DNA of 13,366 nucleotides. Origin: Chloroflexota bacterium. Lineage in GTDB: Bacteria > Chloroflexota > Anaerolineae > Anaerolineales > Villigracilaceae. The number at the start of each line of letters is the position of its first letter. Within the stretch, counting starts at the first letter, position 1. A model generated the notes under the pieces. That model was not told the origin of the DNA, did no database searches, and saw nothing but the letters and a program-made list of their open reading frames with translations. Position numbers and translations under genes: made by a program. The stretch is taken from assembly GCA_026389975.1 (NCBI GenBank), contig JAPLGV010000227.1, positions 1 through 13,366 of the forward strand, in the 5' to 3' direction. Of the stretch, positions 1 through 6,171 are shown one piece after another.

Positions 1-1
1 C

Positions 2-673
2 ATCCCGGGTGGCGGGACCAAATGGCAACTTTATTGGGACGCGGATGGGACCGATAGTGTGACCGATTATCCGATGGAGGTTAAAGTCACCAACTACTAT
101 TTCGATCAGGACGGTTCTGCCCGTCTTGTTGGCTGGATCACCAATAATTCCGCCCAGACGCTCGATGATTCCCAGGTGGTTGGAGGTCTATATGCTGCGG
201 ATGGTACGGTTTTGGATGCCAGTTATGCCTTTGTTCCTGTTCCGGTGAAACCAGGCGCGGCATCGCCCTTCAATATTTCATCGTTCAGTAATGTCGACTA
301 CAACCCTGACCAGGCCGCTCTAGTAGATACTTACACTGTACAGCCTGACACCGGGTTCACATCCACACCGTACGATGAATTTATTGATCTGTCCGCTCCC
401 GGTGAATCAGTGCAAAAAGAAGGTGCAACCTGGACCTTCAACGGCACTGTTACCAATACCAGTGGCAAGAGTCTGAGCAGCATTACGGTGTTGGCTATGG
501 TAATGGATGCCCAGAACAACCTACTCGCGATGGAATACACTACCATCTACCCGACCGGTGATGCCATTGCGGCAGGTGAGACGAATACCTATTCGGTACC
601 TGTCTACCTGGACCCCGCTGCTGATGCAACCGGCTTCACCACGACTACCTTGGTTGTTGGTGATGTGAAATAA
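2..673 (+). CDS. FxLYD-domain-like secreted/surface protein, 3' part (5' end outside window)
   Basis: The reading frame is open through the left edge, so 223 residues of a longer protein are visible. A GTG at 59 is in frame but is unlikely to be the true start, because the frame continues upstream with coding-like sequence (GGGTKWQLYWDADG). Two similar beta-rich modules follow each other. The first runs over about residues 22-105, with the pattern NYYFD...GWITNNSAQTLDD. The second runs over about 135-215, with WTFNGTVTNTSGKSLSSI...VMDAQNN. This pattern of a strand, an N-S/T turn after 'V/I-x-N', and 'vY/vmD..G/N' is typical of FxLYD and related Ig-like domains of exported bacterial proteins. 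Asp, Thr and Ser are abundant, Cys is absent, and no membrane segment is seen in the visible part. A signal peptide or lipobox would lie outside the window. Function unknown; an extracellular binding or structural role is inferred. A strong terminator follows 21 bases after the stop. Confidence 0.75.
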   Translation: MPGGGTKWQLYWDADGTDSVTDYPMEVKVTNYYFDQDGSARLVGWITNNSAQTLDDSQVVGGLYAADGTVLDASYAFVPVPVKPGAASPFNISSFSNVDYNPDQAALVDTYTVQPDTGFTSTPYDEFIDLSAPGESVQKEGATWTFNGTVTNTSGKSLSSITVLAMVMDAQNNLLAMEYTTIYPTGDAIAAGETNTYSVPVYLDPAADATGFTTTTLVVGDVK

Positions 674-694
674 TTTTTACTGCCCATATATATT

Positions 695-728
695 CCCGCC
701 GCCCGAATCCGGGCGGCGGGATTTTTTG
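695..728 (+). terminator. Rho-independent terminator of the FxLYD gene
   Basis: A perfect 11-bp GC-rich stem (CCCGCCGCCCG at 695-705, CGGGCGGCGGG at 710-720) with a 4-base AATC loop is followed directly by ATTTTTTG. This is the best terminator in the window and separates the first gene from what follows. Confidence 0.92.
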
Positions 729-731
729 TTA

Positions 732-808
732 TTTGGGAATCGCCGTGGTGATGGGGTAAATAAGGGGAACATCCCCAAAGCTTTCCCTTTATCACGGGAA
801 TTCCCAAA
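732..808. repeat. Long imperfect palindrome (possible small non-autonomous element)
   Basis: The outer arms TTTGGGAAT (732-740) and ATTCCCAAA (800-808) are exact inverted repeats. Inside them, GTGAT (near 748-752) faces ATCAC (791-795), and ATAAGGGGAA faces TTTCCCTTTAT. The whole 77 bases can therefore fold into one long stem with small interruptions. There is no T-run next to it, so it is not an obvious terminator. The size and form suit a REP/MITE-like dispersed element, but no second copy is in the window. Confidence 0.5.
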
Positions 809-868
809 GGCCCGCTTCTTTTACTGCTTCTTGTATAAATGACTATACTGAAAAAACCATCTAAACAT

Positions 869-950
869 AAAGGTCACGAAGGGGCACGAAGAAAAAGCCT
901 TTATCACTTATCCTTTGTATACGTCGTGTCCTTCGTGTTAAAGACCTTTT
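869..950. repeat. Imperfect inverted repeat with CACGAAGG arms
   Basis: The left arm (869-891) reads AAAGGTCACGAAGGGGCACG... The right arm (about 922-950), read on the minus strand, is AAAAGGTCTTTAACACGAAG followed by GACACGACG. The arms share AAAGGTC, CACGAAGG and CACGA, with a 5-base insertion in the right arm, and enclose an AT-rich centre of about 30 bases. Palindromes of this 'aaaggacacgaagg' kind are familiar as dispersed intergenic repeats in several bacterial phyla. That is a recollection rather than a search result. Confidence 0.45.
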
Positions 951-1034
951 TGCAGTGGACTCATAAATAATTGAATTGAAGAGGCAGAAAAGTCGGGAAA
1001 AAACAATGATTCGGGTTCGAATATTTACGTGGTA

Positions 1035-1112
1035 GTCCCGGTTCCAGTACGGGACGCAGTACCCTGTAGGCCGCGTTTACGGTTCCAGTTGACTTCCTTT
1101 CCGTTTACGGTT
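1035..1112. repeat. Cluster of short direct and inverted repeats
   Basis: GGTTCCAGT occurs at 1040-1048 and 1081-1089. CGTTTACGGTT occurs at 1074-1084 and 1102-1112. GTCCCG (1035-1040) can pair with CGGGAC (1050-1055). The cluster ends at the proposed transpeptidase promoter, so the second CGTTTACGGTT copy overlaps its spacer. It may be part of a dispersed repeat or a regulator site; nothing here decides which. Confidence 0.4.
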
Positions 1113-1117
1113 ATCCT
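1089..1117 (+). promoter_or_regulatory. Possible promoter for the L,D-transpeptidase gene, leaderless layout
   Basis: TTGACT (1089-1094), a 17-base spacer and TATCCT (1112-1117) form a moderate sigma-A-like promoter (5/6 and 4/6 matches). The -10 box ends 7 bases before the ATG at 1125, and no Shine-Dalgarno sequence is seen there. Transcription would begin at or next to the start codon. The weak -10 box keeps confidence modest. Confidence 0.4.
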
Positions 1118-1124
1118 TGGCCGC

Positions 1125-2264
1125 ATGAATTCATCCAACCGACCTGTTTCCCGCCGTGATTTTCTGAAGGTGGCTGGCCTTGGCTTGGGCGCTATGGCGT
1201 TGCGTCCTTTGACATCCTGGCTGGGGTTACACCAAATAAGGCGTGCTGTTCTTTTGCCTGATTTTCCTCAGGCCGATTTACTGGGGCGCAATTGCACAGC
1301 CGATACAAGTATGCAATGGGGCGGCACGATCCCGATCATGTTGCATCCCGATGTTGGCAGCACGAAGGTACGCGATGCTCAGCGTGATGAAGTTTTCCCC
1401 TGGCTGAAAGAAGTCAGCGCCGAAAATATTGATCTTAATCTCCCCAACCAGCGCTGGGTGGAGACGCCCGAGGGGTACATCTATTCCTCCTATCTCCAGC
1501 CATGCCGAAACCTTCCCAATGCGCCCCTGTCGGCGTTGCTGGAGGGCCAGGCTGGCTTTTGGGGCGAAGTAACGGTTCCTTATGTGGACCTATTGATGGA
1601 AAACCCCGCTGCGGTTTCCGGCTGGATGCGTGACCACATCACCTATAGTTTGCAAGCGCGTCTTTACTATTCGCAAGTCATGTGGGTTGACCAGGTCCGG
1701 ACGACGGATACAGGTACGATCCAATACCATGTCAATGAGCGTTATGGAAATCCCGGCGACCTCTTCTGGGCAGAAGGGGCGACTTTTCGCCCGTTGACCG
1801 GGGAAGATGTCTCGCCGATCAACCCGGATGTTGACCCTGCTACCAAGAAAGTCGTTGTGAACCTGATTTACCAGACTTTAACGTGCAAAGAAGGCGACCG
1901 GGAAGTCTATTTTTGCCGCGTCTCAACGGGCATACAGGAAAACTCGACACCGCTGGGTGAGCATGCCGTCTGGCGGAAGTTGATATCCGTCCGGATGGCA
2001 GCCAATACTGTGGCCTCCAGTTACGACCTTCCGGGAATTTCCTGGACGACGCTTTTCGTGGGCGACGGTGTGGCTATCCATGCCGCCACCTCGCATAACG
2101 ATTTCGGCACAGTGCGTTCGCATGGATGTGTTAACTGCAAACCGGAGGATGCGAAATGGATCTTCCGCTGGTCGCAGCCGGAAGTCGGGCTGGATACGGG
2201 AGAAATCACCTGGAACGACTATACGAGCGGTAGCACCCACGTGATTGTAGAAGATACACTTTAA
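1125..2264 (+). CDS. Tat-exported L,D-transpeptidase (YkuD domain)
   Basis: L,D-transpeptidases form 3-3 peptidoglycan cross-links, or attach proteins to the wall, outside the membrane. I start the 379-residue protein at the ATG at 1125 because it opens with a twin-arginine signal: SRRDFLK at residues 9-15, then the hydrophobic stretch VAGLGLGAMAL. The C-terminal half carries the YkuD catalytic region, with His319 in the IHAATSH segment, and SHGCVN with His333 and nucleophile Cys335. The usual Arg after SHGC-V/I is Asn here, a variant I recall from Chloroflexota relatives. The middle part (about residues 55-230) is not a recognised peptidoglycan-binding repeat. The extra 32 codons from the GTG at 1029 would bury the Tat signal. 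ccdA starts 15 bases after the stop, so the two are probably co-transcribed. Confidence 0.88.
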   Translation: MNSSNRPVSRRDFLKVAGLGLGAMALRPLTSWLGLHQIRRAVLLPDFPQADLLGRNCTADTSMQWGGTIPIMLHPDVGSTKVRDAQRDEVFPWLKEVSAENIDLNLPNQRWVETPEGYIYSSYLQPCRNLPNAPLSALLEGQAGFWGEVTVPYVDLLMENPAAVSGWMRDHITYSLQARLYYSQVMWVDQVRTTDTGTIQYHVNERYGNPGDLFWAEGATFRPLTGEDVSPINPDVDPATKKVVVNLIYQTLTCKEGDREVYFCRVSTGIQENSTPLGEHAVWRKLISVRMAANTVASSYDLPGISWTTLFVGDGVAIHAATSHNDFGTVRSHGCVNCKPEDAKWIFRWSQPEVGLDTGEITWNDYTSGSTHVIVEDTL

Positions 2265-2279
2265 TGGTGCTGAGGTGAA

Positions 2280-2999
2280 ATGAATAATTTCAATGTGACG
2301 ATCGGCCTTGCGTTTCTGGCGGGCCTGGCTTCTTTTCTTTCTCCGTGTGTCTTGTCGCTTGTACCTGCCTATATCGGATATTTAGGCGGGCGCGCCGCTG
2401 GTGGCGAATCGTCCGGTAAGAACCGCTGGGTGACTTTTTCGCACGGCCTGGCATTCGTGCTCGGTTTCAGCCTGGTCTTTATTCTGTTCAATATCATTGC
2501 TTCGGCGCTTGGGTTATTGCTCTATGATGTGCGCACCTGGCTGGCCAAATTAGGCGGGTTCGTTATCGTTGTTTTCGGCCTGCACATGATTGGTGTTTTC
2601 CGCATCCCTTTTTTGGAATATGACCTGCGTGTCCACTCCCAGGTGGATCGCCGCTTGGGTTATATCTCATCAGTGTTGATGGGCATTTTCTTCTCAGCCG
2701 GCTGGTCGCCGTGTATTGGACCGGTATTAGGCTGGATTATGACCTTCTCCGTGAATGGCGGCTCAATCGTCAAGGGGACAACCTTGGGAGTTGCATATTC
2801 CGCCGGGTTGGCAATTCCATTCCTGCTGGCTGCCCTGGGGATTGGTTGGGTGAGCACTCTTCTACGCCGCTACAGTAAATTAATGCGTATGGTCGAAATT
2901 GTGATGGGGGTACTCTTGATTGTGGTCGGCATCCTGCTCTTTTTGGGTTCGTTCAGCGTGTTGGCTAATTACATCCCCCTCATTAACTTCGGCCTATAA
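2280..2999 (+). CDS. ccdA: CcdA/DsbD-type transmembrane thiol-disulfide electron carrier
   Basis: CcdA moves reducing electrons from cytoplasmic thioredoxin across the membrane to extracytoplasmic thioredoxin-like partners, as in cytochrome c maturation. The 239-residue protein has about six hydrophobic segments and both hallmark motifs of the family: FLSPCVLSLVPAY, with redox Cys23 in the first helix, and SAGWSPCIGP, with Cys145 in the fourth. These two Cys form the reversible disulfide. Length and spacing match standalone CcdA. The ATG at 2280 has GAGGT a few bases upstream and follows the transpeptidase gene by 15 bases. A thioredoxin-like partner usually follows ccdA; here only a remnant of one is present (3015-3125), followed by a protein with an N-terminal glutaredoxin-like domain. 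The partner must therefore be elsewhere, or that domain serves. Confidence 0.93.
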   Translation: MNNFNVTIGLAFLAGLASFLSPCVLSLVPAYIGYLGGRAAGGESSGKNRWVTFSHGLAFVLGFSLVFILFNIIASALGLLLYDVRTWLAKLGGFVIVVFGLHMIGVFRIPFLEYDLRVHSQVDRRLGYISSVLMGIFFSAGWSPCIGPVLGWIMTFSVNGGSIVKGTTLGVAYSAGLAIPFLLAALGIGWVSTLLRRYSKLMRMVEIVMGVLLIVVGILLFLGSFSVLANYIPLINFGL

Positions 3000-3014
3000 G
3001 GGTGAATAAAAACT

Positions 3015-3125
3015 ATGGTTTATCCGACCAGTTATTTTATTGACGCAAGGGGGGTTATCCGCGCCATCGTTGATTACTCCATGAGCGCAGGCCTACTCGA
3101 CCAAAATCTTTCCATGAAGGCATAA
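3015..3125 (+). pseudogene. Remnant of a TlpA/ResA-like thioredoxin gene (C-terminal 36 codons)
   Basis: The 36-codon frame reads MVYPTSYFIDARGVIRA and ends ...LLDQNLSMKA. This matches the last part of TlpA/ResA redoxins, where a cis-Pro loop (V-x-P-T) leads into 'ffID.dG.I' and a final helix. The rest of the fold, including the CxxC active site, is missing. In this frame a stop at 3003-3005 closes the sequence just upstream. A GTG at 3002 in another frame (MNKNYGLSDQ..) could be the original start codon, now joined out of frame to the tail by an internal deletion; that is inference. The position directly after ccdA is where a tlpA partner gene is expected. A short functional peptide is possible but unlikely. 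An assembly error could also produce this structure. Confidence 0.6.
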
Positions 3126-3129
3126 ATAA

Positions 3130-4125
3130 ATGATTACTGTCACGTTATATACCCGCGCTGGTTGTGAACTCTGTAAGCAGGCCGAAGAAGATTTGAATGC
3201 CTTGCAGGAGGTGATCCCGCATCAACTGGCGATTCTCGATATTGACTCCGATCCTTCTCTACGGGATACTTTCGCCCTGGAAATCCCGGTCGTGGAGGCG
3301 GGGCCGTTCCGGCTGAAAGCGCCTTTTACGCGCCAAGATTTGAAGATGACTCTCGCTGCAGCCGCTGACCGCCGGTTCCAATTGGAAAATATCAACGACA
3401 AAACATTCCAGGTGAACACCTCGCGCACTCAGACGATCAGCAAAGCGGATAAAATCTCTTACTGGATATCGAAACACTACCTGGCCATTTTCAATTTGTT
3501 CCTGATCCTGTACATAGGGATCCCATTCCTGGCACCGATTTTCAAGAAGGCGGGCTGGCACACACCGGCCGAGGTGATTTACAAAATCTACAGGCCACTG
3601 TGCCATCAGTGGGCGTTCCGCTCGTTTTTCTTGTTTGGCGAACAGGCTTATTATCCGCACGCCGCCGCGAAAATACCCGCTGTGCTCACTTTCGAACAGG
3701 TCAGCGGTATCACCGATTTGACCGATCCCAGCCGGCTCCAGGCGCGGCTTTTCGAAGGTAATGCGCTGCTCGGCTATAAGGTTGCCCTGTGCGAGCGGGA
3801 CGTTGCCATCTGGGGCGCGATGGCTTTATTTGGTGTGGTCTATGCCCTCACCGGGCGGAAGCTGCCGAAACTGCACTGGCTGATCTGGGTGCTGGTCGGT
3901 TTGGGGCCGATTGGCCTGGATGGTTTCTCGCAATTATTCAGCCAGATCCCCAGCACGTTTATCCAATCCATCCTGCCATATCGTGAGAGCACCCCGCTTC
4001 TGCGCGCGCTGACCGGTTTCGTGTTTGGCCTTACCACTGCCTGGTTCATGTTTTCGCTCATCGAAGAGAGCATGGCCGATACAAGGCGCTTGCTGGCCAA
4101 GAAGTTCGCCGTTCTCAAGAAATAA
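3130..4125 (+). CDS. Glutaredoxin-like domain fused to DUF2085 membrane protein
   Basis: This 331-residue protein has two parts. Residues 1-80 resemble a small glutaredoxin-like (DUF836-type) domain: a beta strand, then CELC (Cys12, Cys15), a helix, and an 'eIPVv' cis-Pro segment near residues 50-56. From about residue 112 it is a membrane protein with hydrophobic stretches near 115-137, 224-242, 250-268 and 293-312. It carries the DUF2085 signatures CHQWAFRS (Cys158), CERDVAIWGA (Cys221) and GLDGFSQ. The reaction is unknown for DUF2085. The conserved Cys/His and the attached redox domain suggest metal or thiol chemistry at the membrane, which is inference. With no signal peptide, the N-terminal domain should lie in the cytoplasm. 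It follows ccdA and the redoxin remnant, which supports a thiol-redox context. pgeF starts 8 bases downstream. Confidence 0.8.
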   Translation: MITVTLYTRAGCELCKQAEEDLNALQEVIPHQLAILDIDSDPSLRDTFALEIPVVEAGPFRLKAPFTRQDLKMTLAAAADRRFQLENINDKTFQVNTSRTQTISKADKISYWISKHYLAIFNLFLILYIGIPFLAPIFKKAGWHTPAEVIYKIYRPLCHQWAFRSFFLFGEQAYYPHAAAKIPAVLTFEQVSGITDLTDPSRLQARLFEGNALLGYKVALCERDVAIWGAMALFGVVYALTGRKLPKLHWLIWVLVGLGPIGLDGFSQLFSQIPSTFIQSILPYRESTPLLRALTGFVFGLTTAWFMFSLIEESMADTRRLLAKKFAVLKK

Positions 4126-4133
4126 ACTTTCGC

Positions 4134-4913
4134 ATGTCTTTTCAGTCGCACGGCGAAATCCGTTATTTTCAATTCGAGGGATTGGGCCACGGTTTGACTC
4201 ATTCCGTTTTTACCCGGCGGGGAGGTGTCAGCCCGGACCCGTGGGCAGCGCTGAACTTGGGCAGCACGGTCGGCGATGACCTGGAGCGGGTGCGCGAAAA
4301 TCGTCGTCTCGCGCTGGCTACCCTGGAGCGAGACCCGGCTTCTGTTTATGATGTCTGGCAGGTACATGGCGTTGAGGTGGCAATTGCAGAATCCCCGCGC
4401 TCTCCGGAGTCACCTCATCTGCAGGCGGATGCCATCCTGACGGACAGACCCGGGCTTACGCTGATGATGCGCTTCGCGGATTGCGTGCCGATCATGCTTC
4501 ACGATCCTATTCGCAAGGTGGCGGGCATTGCCCACGCCGGCTGGATGGGCACGCTGCACGGCACGGTCCATTTTGCGGTGGAAGCGATGCAGAAACACTA
4601 CGGTTCAAACCCGGCCGATATACAGGCAGCGATTGGCCCATCCATTGGCCCGGACCATTACGAAGTCGGCCCGGACGTAGTCATTCAGGTGCAGCAAGCT
4701 TTTGGGAGCGATGCTTCGAGTTTGCTCTCAGCGGGCGCTGGTCACATGAAATTCGATCTATGGGCAGCCAATACCCTGCTCCTTGAACAGGCCGGGGTGC
4801 GTCATATTGAAGTAGCCGGGTTGTGTACCGCCTGTCATACCGAGGACTGGTATTCACACCGCGCTGAGAAGGGCCGCACCGGCCGATTTGGTGCAATCAT
4901 TGCATTGGTATAA
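4134..4913 (+). CDS. pgeF: PgeF/YfiH family protein (laccase-domain, purine nucleoside/peptidoglycan editing)
   Basis: The family was first named for laccase activity. It was later tied to removal of mis-incorporated residues from peptidoglycan precursors (PgeF) and to purine nucleoside chemistry, including adenosine and methylthioadenosine phosphorolysis by LACC1/YlmD-type members. The 259-residue protein has the full pattern: TRRGGVSPDPWAALNLG, QVHG with His78, RFADCVP with Cys117, and AHAGWMG with His134. His78, Cys117 and His134 are the zinc ligands. GPSIGP follows, and the C-terminal CTACH...SHRAEKGRTGR segment is also intact. It lies in the conserved ylmD-ylmE-ylmG order with yggS and yggT. 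There is no clear ribosome site before the ATG at 4134. The stop codon is part of a strong -10 element for the next gene. Confidence 0.92.
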   Translation: MSFQSHGEIRYFQFEGLGHGLTHSVFTRRGGVSPDPWAALNLGSTVGDDLERVRENRRLALATLERDPASVYDVWQVHGVEVAIAESPRSPESPHLQADAILTDRPGLTLMMRFADCVPIMLHDPIRKVAGIAHAGWMGTLHGTVHFAVEAMQKHYGSNPADIQAAIGPSIGPDHYEVGPDVVIQVQQAFGSDASSLLSAGAGHMKFDLWAANTLLLEQAGVRHIEVAGLCTACHTEDWYSHRAEKGRTGRFGAIIALV

Positions 4914-4914
4914 T
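4907..4914 (+). promoter_or_regulatory. Extended -10 promoter of yggS, leaderless layout
   Basis: TGGTATAAT (with TG just upstream of a perfect TATAAT at 4909-4914) is an extended -10 element. It overlaps the pgeF stop codon TAA (4911-4913). The hexamer ends 6 bases before the yggS ATG at 4921, and there is no Shine-Dalgarno sequence. Transcription should start at or next to the A of the ATG. No good -35 is visible, which an extended -10 can tolerate. Confidence 0.6.
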
Positions 4915-4920
4915 CCAGAC

Positions 4921-5534
4921 ATGAATGAAGCCCTGATCTCCGCTATTCGTGAACGTTATCAGCGTGTCCTCGGTCAGATTGCCGAAGCAACTGCCCGGTC
5001 TGGGCGCGCAGCGGGGACGGTACACCTGGTGGTCGTATCCAAGTCTCAGCCGTTGGAGGTCGTCCGGGCGGCGATCGCGGCCGGGGCGTCCATTCTGGGC
5101 GAAAATTATGCCGAGGAAGCTGTCGCCAAAATCGCCGCTCTCCCGGAAACTGCAGTAGAATGGCACATGATCGGCCATGTTCAGAGTCGTAAGGCCGATT
5201 TGGTGGCCGGGCACTTTTCAATGCTGCATTCGCTGGACAGCGTCAAACTTGCCGGACGGCTGGACCGGTACTGTGATGAGTCAGGCCGGACACTGCCGGT
5301 GCTGTTGGAGGTCAATGTCAGCGGCGAGGAGAGCCCTTCTTCGATGATCCAGAGCAAACGCGCCCCTACTTCCAGCATTTGCGCCGGCTGCAGGTTTTTT
5401 TGAGGGAGCACTTTCCTCAGACCGATTGGACAGAACTTTCGATGGGAACCAGTGCGGACTTTATTGCTGCCATAGAGGAAGGAGCAACCTATGTGCGAGT
5501 GGGTCAGGCAATTTTAGGGCCGCGCCCGGTATAG
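4921..5534 (+). pseudogene. yggS: YggS/PLPBP (pyridoxal phosphate homeostasis protein), broken by an internal out-of-frame deletion
   Basis: Intact YggS is a PLP-binding protein of about 230 residues that balances vitamin B6 and amino acid pools. The N-terminal 138 codons (4921-5334) are normal: VVVSKSQP with PLP lysine Lys41, GENYAEE, HMIGHVQSRK, SLDS, and LEVNVSGEES. After GEES the frame runs into unrelated codons and stops at 5401-5403 (160 codons in all). The true C-terminus continues in another frame from 5334: PFFDDPEQTRPYFQHLRRLQ, then the TELSMGTSADFIAAIEEGAT segment and VRVGQAILGPRP, stopping at 5532-5534. That is 66 codons. Together only about 204 codons remain. The segment between GEES and the 'RGLMTMPP' region, about 30 codons, is absent. 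A single deletion whose length is not a multiple of three explains both the loss and the frame change. An assembly or consensus error is the alternative. The yggT ribosome site overlaps the stop. Confidence 0.85.
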
Positions 5535-5541
5535 AGGATTT

Positions 5542-5802
5542 ATGATTAATTTCATTGCAAAAATAATCAGCACGCTGGCTAATCTGATCATTTTGCTGGT
5601 GATTGTTGATTCGATACTTTCGTATTTTCTCAGCCCTTACCATCCGGTGCGCAATGCACTGGATCGTGTCCTTCGTCCGTTGCTGGCGCCTATTCGCAGG
5701 ATTGTGCCACTGGTAGGGATGTTTGACTTGAGTCCGTTGATATTAATCATTTTGGTCGAAATCCTGTTTTATGCCCTGATCAGTTTTCTTTATGCTCTTT
5801 GA
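5542..5802 (+). CDS. YggT family membrane protein
   Basis: This 86-residue protein has the YggT (YlmG) layout: a hydrophobic segment at about residues 5-30, a short polar link with HPVRNALDRVLRPLLAPIRRIVP at about 38-60, and a second hydrophobic segment at about 64-85. The 'P...RPLLaPiRRi.P' stretch is the family signature. Members are linked to osmotic tolerance, chromosome or chloroplast nucleoid distribution and division-site positioning, without a known reaction. The start at 5542 is preceded by AGAGGA (5533-5538), which overlaps the stop of the broken yggS frame, so translation may once have been coupled. yggU follows 8 bases later. Confidence 0.92.
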   Translation: MINFIAKIISTLANLIILLVIVDSILSYFLSPYHPVRNALDRVLRPLLAPIRRIVPLVGMFDLSPLILIILVEILFYALISFLYAL

Positions 5803-5810
5803 GGTGACTT

Positions 5811-6122
5811 ATGGGATCAAGGTCTTTTCATTTGCACAATGGCAAGACGGGCGCAGCCCTGGCAGTACGGGTTACACCGCGTGCCAGCAAGAACGAAATT
5901 GTCGATATCTTGAGTGACGGGACGGTCAAAGTCCATCTGACAACGCCACCGGTGGAAGGGAAGGCCAATGTGGCGCTTCTCAAGTTTCTGGCAAAAGTTC
6001 TGGATGTACCCCTTAATCATTTGGAAGTGGTGGCTGGAGTTGGCGGACGCGACAAATTGATTTCAGTGATCGACCTGGACGCGGATACACTCCACAAAAA
6101 GATCGTGGACCACATCGGTTAA
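5811..6122 (+). CDS. DUF167/YggU family small cytoplasmic protein
   Basis: The 103-residue protein carries the DUF167 core: a beta strand LAVRVTPRASKNEI, then TVKVHLTTPPVEGKANVALLKFLAKVL with the conserved PPVEGKAN loop, and a final VVAGVGGRDKLISV segment with the G-x-x-x-R-x-K pattern. The length is normal for the family, whose function is unknown. GAGGTGA at 5801-5807 overlaps the yggT stop and sits 3 bases before the ATG at 5811, so translation is probably coupled to yggT. It is the last gene of the plus-strand run and faces the lytic transglycosylase gene across a shared hairpin. Confidence 0.92.
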   Translation: MGSRSFHLHNGKTGAALAVRVTPRASKNEIVDILSDGTVKVHLTTPPVEGKANVALLKFLAKVLDVPLNHLEVVAGVGGRDKLISVIDLDADTLHKKIVDHIG

Positions 6123-6126
6123 AAAC

Positions 6127-6155
6127 AATCTCCCGCAGATTTTCTGCGGGAGATA
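6127..6155. terminator. Bidirectional hairpin between convergent genes
   Basis: TCTCCCGCAGA (6129-6139) and TCTGCGGGAGA (6143-6153) form a perfect 11-bp stem with a TTT loop. Read on the minus strand it is followed by ATTGTTTTTAA, a good U-tract, so it should end the transglycosylase transcript. On the plus strand the following TAAACTTT is poorer, but the stem may still stop the yggU transcript. Confidence 0.85.
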
Positions 6156-6171
6156 AACTTTGGTGGGAAGT

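Larger units (their letters stand above)
674..1124. other. Non-coding spacer with several palindromes and repeats
   Basis: No convincing gene lies in this 451-base stretch. In order it holds the terminator at 695-728, a long imperfect hairpin at 732-808, a pair of inverted 'CACGAAGG' arms at 869-950, and a cluster of short direct and inverted repeats at 1035-1112. It ends with a possible promoter for the L,D-transpeptidase gene. An open frame begins at a GTG at 1029 and joins the transpeptidase gene. Its first 32 codons lie in the repeat cluster and encode a Pro/Val/Arg-rich peptide unlike a signal sequence, so I treat them as non-coding. Confidence 0.7.

Noticed and set aside
1008..1030. tRNA T-arm-like GGGTTCGAAT
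   Set aside because: The flanks cannot form the 5-bp T stem, and no acceptor or anticodon arms are found around it.
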